23,693 nucleotides of DNA from Bacteroidota bacterium. GTDB taxonomy: Bacteria; Bacteroidota; Bacteroidia; Sphingobacteriales; Sphingobacteriaceae. How positions within the stretch are numbered: the stretch's first letter is position 1; each line of letters starts with the position of its first letter. Below the pieces are notes generated by a model. The model was given only the letters and a program-made list of their open reading frames with translations. It made no database searches and was not told where the DNA came from. The position numbers were made by a program, and so were the translations under genes. Shown here piece after piece: positions 22,558 through 23,693 of the stretch. Location: assembly GCA_023427985.1 (NCBI GenBank), contig JAEYZM010000034.1, positions 1-23,693 of the forward strand, in the 5' to 3' direction.

Positions 22558-23693
22558 ATGAATAATATCAATTTGATAGACTCTTTTCAGGAATTTAAAG
22601 AGTTTAAGAACATCGACAGACCAACCATGATGAGTGTGTTGGAAGATGTATTCAGAAGTATGTTACGTAAGAAGTACGGTACGGATGAAAACTGTGATAT
22701 CATCGTTAACACAGATAATGGGGATTTGGAAATCTGGAGAACGCGTAGAGTAATGGAAGATGGATTTTCGGAAGACGATGCATTAGAAGTTGAGTTGGCA
22801 GAGGCGAAAACAATTGATCCGGATTTAGAGGTGGGAGATGATGCGATTGAGCAAGTAACTTTAGAAAGTTTTGGACGTAGAGCAATATTAGCAGCTCGTC
22901 AGACATTGGTTTCTAAAATTATTGAATTAGAAAAAGACGAAGTATTTAAGAAATACAAAGATAGAATTGGAGAGATTGTATCGGGTGAAGTTTACCAAGT
23001 GTGGAAGAAAGAAATTTTGGTGATGGACGATGATGGTAACGAATTGATTTTACCAAAGACGGAACAAATTCCTGCCGATTTCTTTAAGAAAGGCGACAGT
23101 GTAAAGGCGGTGGTATTGAGAGTAGATATGCAGAACAACAATCCGCGCATCATTATTTCAAGAACAGCACCATCATTCTTAGAAAGATTATTTGAGCAAG
23201 AAGTTCCTGAAGTATTTGATGGATTAATAACCATTAAAAATATTGTAAGAGAACCCGGAGAGCGTGCTAAAGTTGCAGTAGAATCGTATGACGATCGTAT
23301 TGATCCAGTAGGAGCATGTGTGGGTATGAAAGGTTCAAGAATACATGGTATTGTAAGAGAATTGAAGAACGAGAACATAGATGTAATCAATTACACGAAC
23401 AATATTTCATTGTACATACAAAGAGCATTATCACCAGCAAAAATTACAAGTATCAAATTAGACGATGAAACGAAACGTGCATCGGTTTATTTAAAACCAG
23501 ATCAAGTGTCATTGGCAATTGGTAAAGGTGGGTACAACATTAAGTTGGCTGGAAAATTAACAGGATACGAAATTGATGTATACCGTGAAGCAGATGGATC
23601 AGAAGAAGATGTGGACTTAGACGAGTTTACAGATGAAATTGAAGATTGGATCATTGATGAGCTGAAAGCAATAGGTTGCGATACAGCGAAGAG
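22558..23693 (+). CDS. nusA: Transcription termination/antitermination factor NusA (partial, C-terminus off the right edge)
   Basis: About 378 codons are visible from ATG 22558, with no stop before the edge. The N-terminal RNA-polymerase-binding domain opens MNNINLIDSFQEFKEFKNID and contains AVEQV-type spacing as DDAIEQVTLESFGRRA. The S1 domain (about 138-205) begins GEIVSGEVYQVWKKE and ends RIIISRTAPSFLERLF. KH1 (about 236-300) has the GxxG loop in VGMKGSRIHGIV, and KH2 (about 312-350) in SLAIGKGGYNIKLAGK. Bacteroidota NusA proteins are, from memory, about 410-415 aa, so only a few dozen residues are likely missing; no acidic-repeat C-terminal domains would be expected. NusA modulates pausing, intrinsic termination and antitermination. 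infB is the usual next gene but lies outside the window. Confidence 0.95.
   Translation, partial: MNNINLIDSFQEFKEFKNIDRPTMMSVLEDVFRSMLRKKYGTDENCDIIVNTDNGDLEIWRTRRVMEDGFSEDDALEVELAEAKTIDPDLEVGDDAIEQVTLESFGRRAILAARQTLVSKIIELEKDEVFKKYKDRIGEIVSGEVYQVWKKEILVMDDDGNELILPKTEQIPADFFKKGDSVKAVVLRVDMQNNNPRIIISRTAPSFLERLFEQEVPEVFDGLITIKNIVREPGERAKVAVESYDDRIDPVGACVGMKGSRIHGIVRELKNENIDVINYTNNISLYIQRALSPAKITSIKLDDETKRASVYLKPDQVSLAIGKGGYNIKLAGKLTGYEIDVYREADGSEEDVDLDEFTDEIEDWIIDELKAIGCDTAK

Noticed and set aside
1..23693. Defence island, biosynthetic cluster, prophage, toxin-antitoxin or mobile element
   Set aside because: Every long frame matches a housekeeping or common Bacteroidota family; no integrase, transposase, nuclease, reverse transcriptase or tRNA attachment site is visible.

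Overview
The window reads as ordinary chromosomal DNA from a Bacteroidota bacterium, most likely a Chitinophagales/Sphingobacteriia-type lineage (inference). The evidence is AT-rich coding sequence, several perfect copies of the Bacteroidota -7 promoter element TAnnTTTG (some with a TTG 19-21 bp upstream), a DUF4270 lipoprotein, a SPOR-like 'ezrin/radixin/moesin-type' secreted protein, and the gene neighbourhood panC / GT5-like / DUF4270 / glmS, which I recall as common in that phylum. No rRNA, tRNA, CRISPR array, insertion sequence, prophage or obvious horizontally acquired island was seen. The longest stretches without a gene are only about 155-160 bp (15301-15456 and 19477-19635).

Layout. 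(1) 1-3518, minus strand: aspS followed with zero spacing by an LTA4H-like M1 aminopeptidase that runs off the left edge. (2) 3603-6133, plus strand: a degenerate thiamine-pyrophosphokinase-like gene, an MFS exporter with a TTG start, and a TerC-family membrane protein, closed by a strong bidirectional terminator. (3) 6206-9927, minus: a TlpA-like thioredoxin-domain protein overlapping by 4 bp a second M1 aminopeptidase, a lipoprotein with a helical-repeat tail. (4) 10014-11195, plus: a secreted coiled-coil/SPOR-like protein that may be frameshifted at its 3' end, followed by a bidirectional terminator. (5) 11318-15300, minus: panC, panD, a YbhN/LPG-synthase-type membrane protein, an rfaE2-type nucleotidyltransferase and an acyl-CoA dehydrogenase. 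(6) 15457-19476, plus: a GT5-domain-only glycogen-synthase-like protein, a DUF4270 lipoprotein and glmS. (7) An intergenic region holding a heptamer tandem repeat, a terminator and a small palindrome. (8) 19636-20760, minus: Mn-type superoxide dismutase and a TadA-like deaminase. (9) 20794-23693, plus: an RlmI-like rRNA methyltransferase, then a separately promoted rimP-nusA operon (nusA runs off the right edge).

Functionally the window mixes translation and RNA maturation (aspS, tadA, rlmI-like, rimP, nusA), pantothenate synthesis (panC, panD), envelope precursor synthesis (glmS, rfaE2), periplasmic or surface proteolysis and redox (two M1 peptidases, TlpA-like) and oxidative defence (sodA). 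I saw no clearly new multi-gene system. The best leads are regulatory or degenerate-gene observations: a terminator-like hairpin between the rimP-nusA promoter and rimP, a heptad repeat abutting the glmS stop codon, a membrane-protein gene whose natural N-terminus has only ATT as a possible start, a possible +1 frameshift at the end of the SPOR-like gene, and two 'dead enzyme' candidates (ThiN-like and GT5-like) that keep the fold but lack the signature catalytic residues.
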